64,000 bases of DNA from Paenibacillus melissococcoides (lineage in GTDB: Bacteria; Bacillota; Bacilli; Paenibacillales; Paenibacillaceae). A program made the position numbers and the translations under genes. The stretch lies in contig CALYLO010000001.1 in NCBI GenBank assembly GCA_944800085.1, forward strand, positions 446,501-510,500, read 5' to 3'. Below are positions 62,757 through 64,000 of this stretch, piece by piece. Each line of letters opens with the position of its first letter. Within the stretch, counting starts at the first letter, position 1. Below the pieces are notes generated by a model. It was not told where the DNA came from. It did no database searches and saw nothing but the letters and a program-made list of their open reading frames with translations.

Positions 62757-64000
62757 GTGAGGAAATGGAAGCTTGCCTTGCTATTGACTCTGGCCGTTGC
62801 CATGCTCAGCGGCTGCTTCGGCGAAAAACCGGTGCTTGACGAGCTGGGGAAGGACGGCAAGGGGAAAATTAAAGTTGTCTATTATGATGAGGAAAACTTT
62901 TATCGGCAATACGGCAATTATTTTAATGTGAAATATCCGGATATTGAATTCGAAATCGTGAATCAACAAGAAATGTACCGGGAGCTGCAAGACAAAGAAG
63001 ATGTCGATTATGAAGAAGAGCGAATGAAGTTTCTGGATAAGCATAAGCCGGACGTATTGATGATCGATTTGGAAATGATGGAGAAGCTGGTCCAGGAAGG
63101 CAAGCTGTATAATCTGGATGCCGTTATCGCCCAGGAAAAATTCGATCTGGAAGGGTACATGCCGGGCCTTGTCGACTTGATTCGGGAACGTGGCGGCGGT
63201 TCGCTGTATGGACTGGCTCCGTATTTCTATACTAATGTCATTTATTATAATGCCGAGCTGTTCCGGGACCACAACATTGAACCGCCTCGCAACAAAATGA
63301 GCTGGCAGGAGGTGCTCGACCTGTCGAGCCGCTTCGCAAGTGTCGGCTCGGGCGAAAATCAAATCTACGGCTACTATCAGCGCTATGGAGGAGGGGCTCA
63401 GGAACTGCTGCTCGATGTCGCGAAAGCCTCCTCGCTGCGGTTTTTCGACGCCAAAGGGGAGAAGCTCGTCTTCAATACGGACGGGTGGAAGCAGATGGTG
63501 AAGCTGACAACGGACGCGATCCGGAACAAGGGAGTATACACCCAAACGAGGGATGAAGGAGACTCCCGAGGATTTTCGTCAGACGACGATCTCTTTTTCA
63601 AAGGCAGGGCCGCGATGATCATGGATGGCCCATGGTTTATATCCCAAATCAAGAACCGTGCCATGTGGGATAAAGAGTCCAGGCCAATCGACTGGGGCAT
63701 GGTATCCGTGCCTGTCGATCCGGCATCTCCTGACGAGTCTTCGTACGCGAGTCTCAACGAAGTCTATGCCATCGCGGCGGATTCGCCGAACAAGCGGGCG
63801 GCGTGGGAGTTCGTCAAATTCGTAAACGGGCCGGAGATGGCCAAGGCAGCCTCCCGTTCGATGGACGGCAACCTTCCGACAAGGAACCAATTCATGAAGG
63901 AAATCGACGGCAAAAGCACGGAGGCCTTTTATTCGCTGCGTCCGAAGGCGAAGCACGAATCGATGTGGGGCGGACCGAATGTGGATGTACCATCAAATTT
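62757..64000 (+). CDS. ABC transporter substrate-binding lipoprotein, copy 2 (partial)
   Basis: The GTG start at 62757 is nine bases after AGGAGGGGG, and the frame is open to the window edge (about 414 residues read, C-terminus missing). It is a close paralogue of copy 1: lipobox VAMLSGC, KIKVVYYDEENFYRQYGNYF, GLAPYFYTNVIYYNAELFRD, AAMIMDGPWFISQIKNRAMW. The two diverge mainly in surface segments (for example QQEMYRELQDKEDVDYEEER), suggesting tandem duplication followed by change in ligand specificity. The terminator between them means separate expression is possible. Confidence 0.88.
   Translation, partial: MRKWKLALLLTLAVAMLSGCFGEKPVLDELGKDGKGKIKVVYYDEENFYRQYGNYFNVKYPDIEFEIVNQQEMYRELQDKEDVDYEEERMKFLDKHKPDVLMIDLEMMEKLVQEGKLYNLDAVIAQEKFDLEGYMPGLVDLIRERGGGSLYGLAPYFYTNVIYYNAELFRDHNIEPPRNKMSWQEVLDLSSRFASVGSGENQIYGYYQRYGGGAQELLLDVAKASSLRFFDAKGEKLVFNTDGWKQMVKLTTDAIRNKGVYTQTRDEGDSRGFSSDDDLFFKGRAAMIMDGPWFISQIKNRAMWDKESRPIDWGMVSVPVDPASPDESSYASLNEVYAIAADSPNKRAAWEFVKFVNGPEMAKAASRSMDGNLPTRNQFMKEIDGKSTEAFYSLRPKAKHESMWGGPNVDVPSN

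Overview
The window reads as chromosomal DNA of a Paenibacillus-like Firmicute. Supporting signs are coproheme-type HemQ, the Gram-positive replication pair dnaB/dnaI, the sdhCAB order, YesM/YesN-type two-component control of a sugar ABC transporter, strong GGAGG ribosome sites with frequent TTG/GTG starts, moderately high GC, and a c-di-AMP riboswitch before a Ktr potassium transporter. The genus is an inference. No rRNA, tRNA, CRISPR array or prophage was recognised.

Layout. 0.1-2.2 kb is a decayed cluster: an MFS transporter, a LysR regulator and a PrpF-family isomerase, all broken. 2.2-3.6 kb has hemQ and a small YuiB-like membrane protein. 3.6-4.7 kb is non-coding debris containing a pentapeptide-repeat relic. 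4.7-7.8 kb encodes a secreted enzyme with two complete CBM-FN3-GH18 modules. 7.9-10.1 kb is an antibiotic-resistance-type ABC-F gene behind a long leader whose terminator hairpin contains the ribosome site. 10.2-14.6 kb is dnaB and dnaI, separated by an IS110-family insertion. 14.8-17.9 kb has a YqzM-like protein, trxA and uvrC. 18.2-21.6 kb is a three-gene operon: an AraC-type regulator fused to a PEP-hydrolase-like TIM barrel, a Tm-1-like (UPF0261) protein and a free-standing copy of the same TIM barrel.

21.6-31.2 kb has a CPBP protease, the riboswitch-controlled ktrB-ktrA pair, a zinc-ribbon membrane protein, and a LysR gene divergent from sdhCAB. 31.3-35.5 kb has a six-copy 30-bp tandem repeat, a hypothetical protein, an aldehyde dehydrogenase, a metallophosphoesterase and a truncated MerR gene. 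35.6-44.8 kb has a HisK-type phosphatase with a LysR gene, a DUF4127 protein, an Atg22-like MFS protein, a Ca2+-type P-ATPase and a zinc-dependent phospholipase C-like protein. 44.9-54.7 kb is a glycan locus: YesM-like kinase, YesN-like regulator, binding protein, two permeases, sulfatase and GH125 alpha-mannosidase. 55.1-61 kb has a chemoreceptor with a sigma-D-like promoter, a CheX-like protein, an SDR, a DUF2573 protein and a DEAD-box helicase with a DEVD motif II. The window ends in two tandem paralogous solute-binding lipoproteins, the second cut by the edge.

The clearest functional units are potassium uptake sensed through c-di-AMP, succinate dehydrogenase under a LysR neighbour, sulfated or mannosylated glycan uptake, and ribosome-stress control of the ABC-F gene. 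The best candidate for an undescribed system is the 18.2-21.6 kb operon, in which the regulator carries a paralogue of the enzyme it sits beside.
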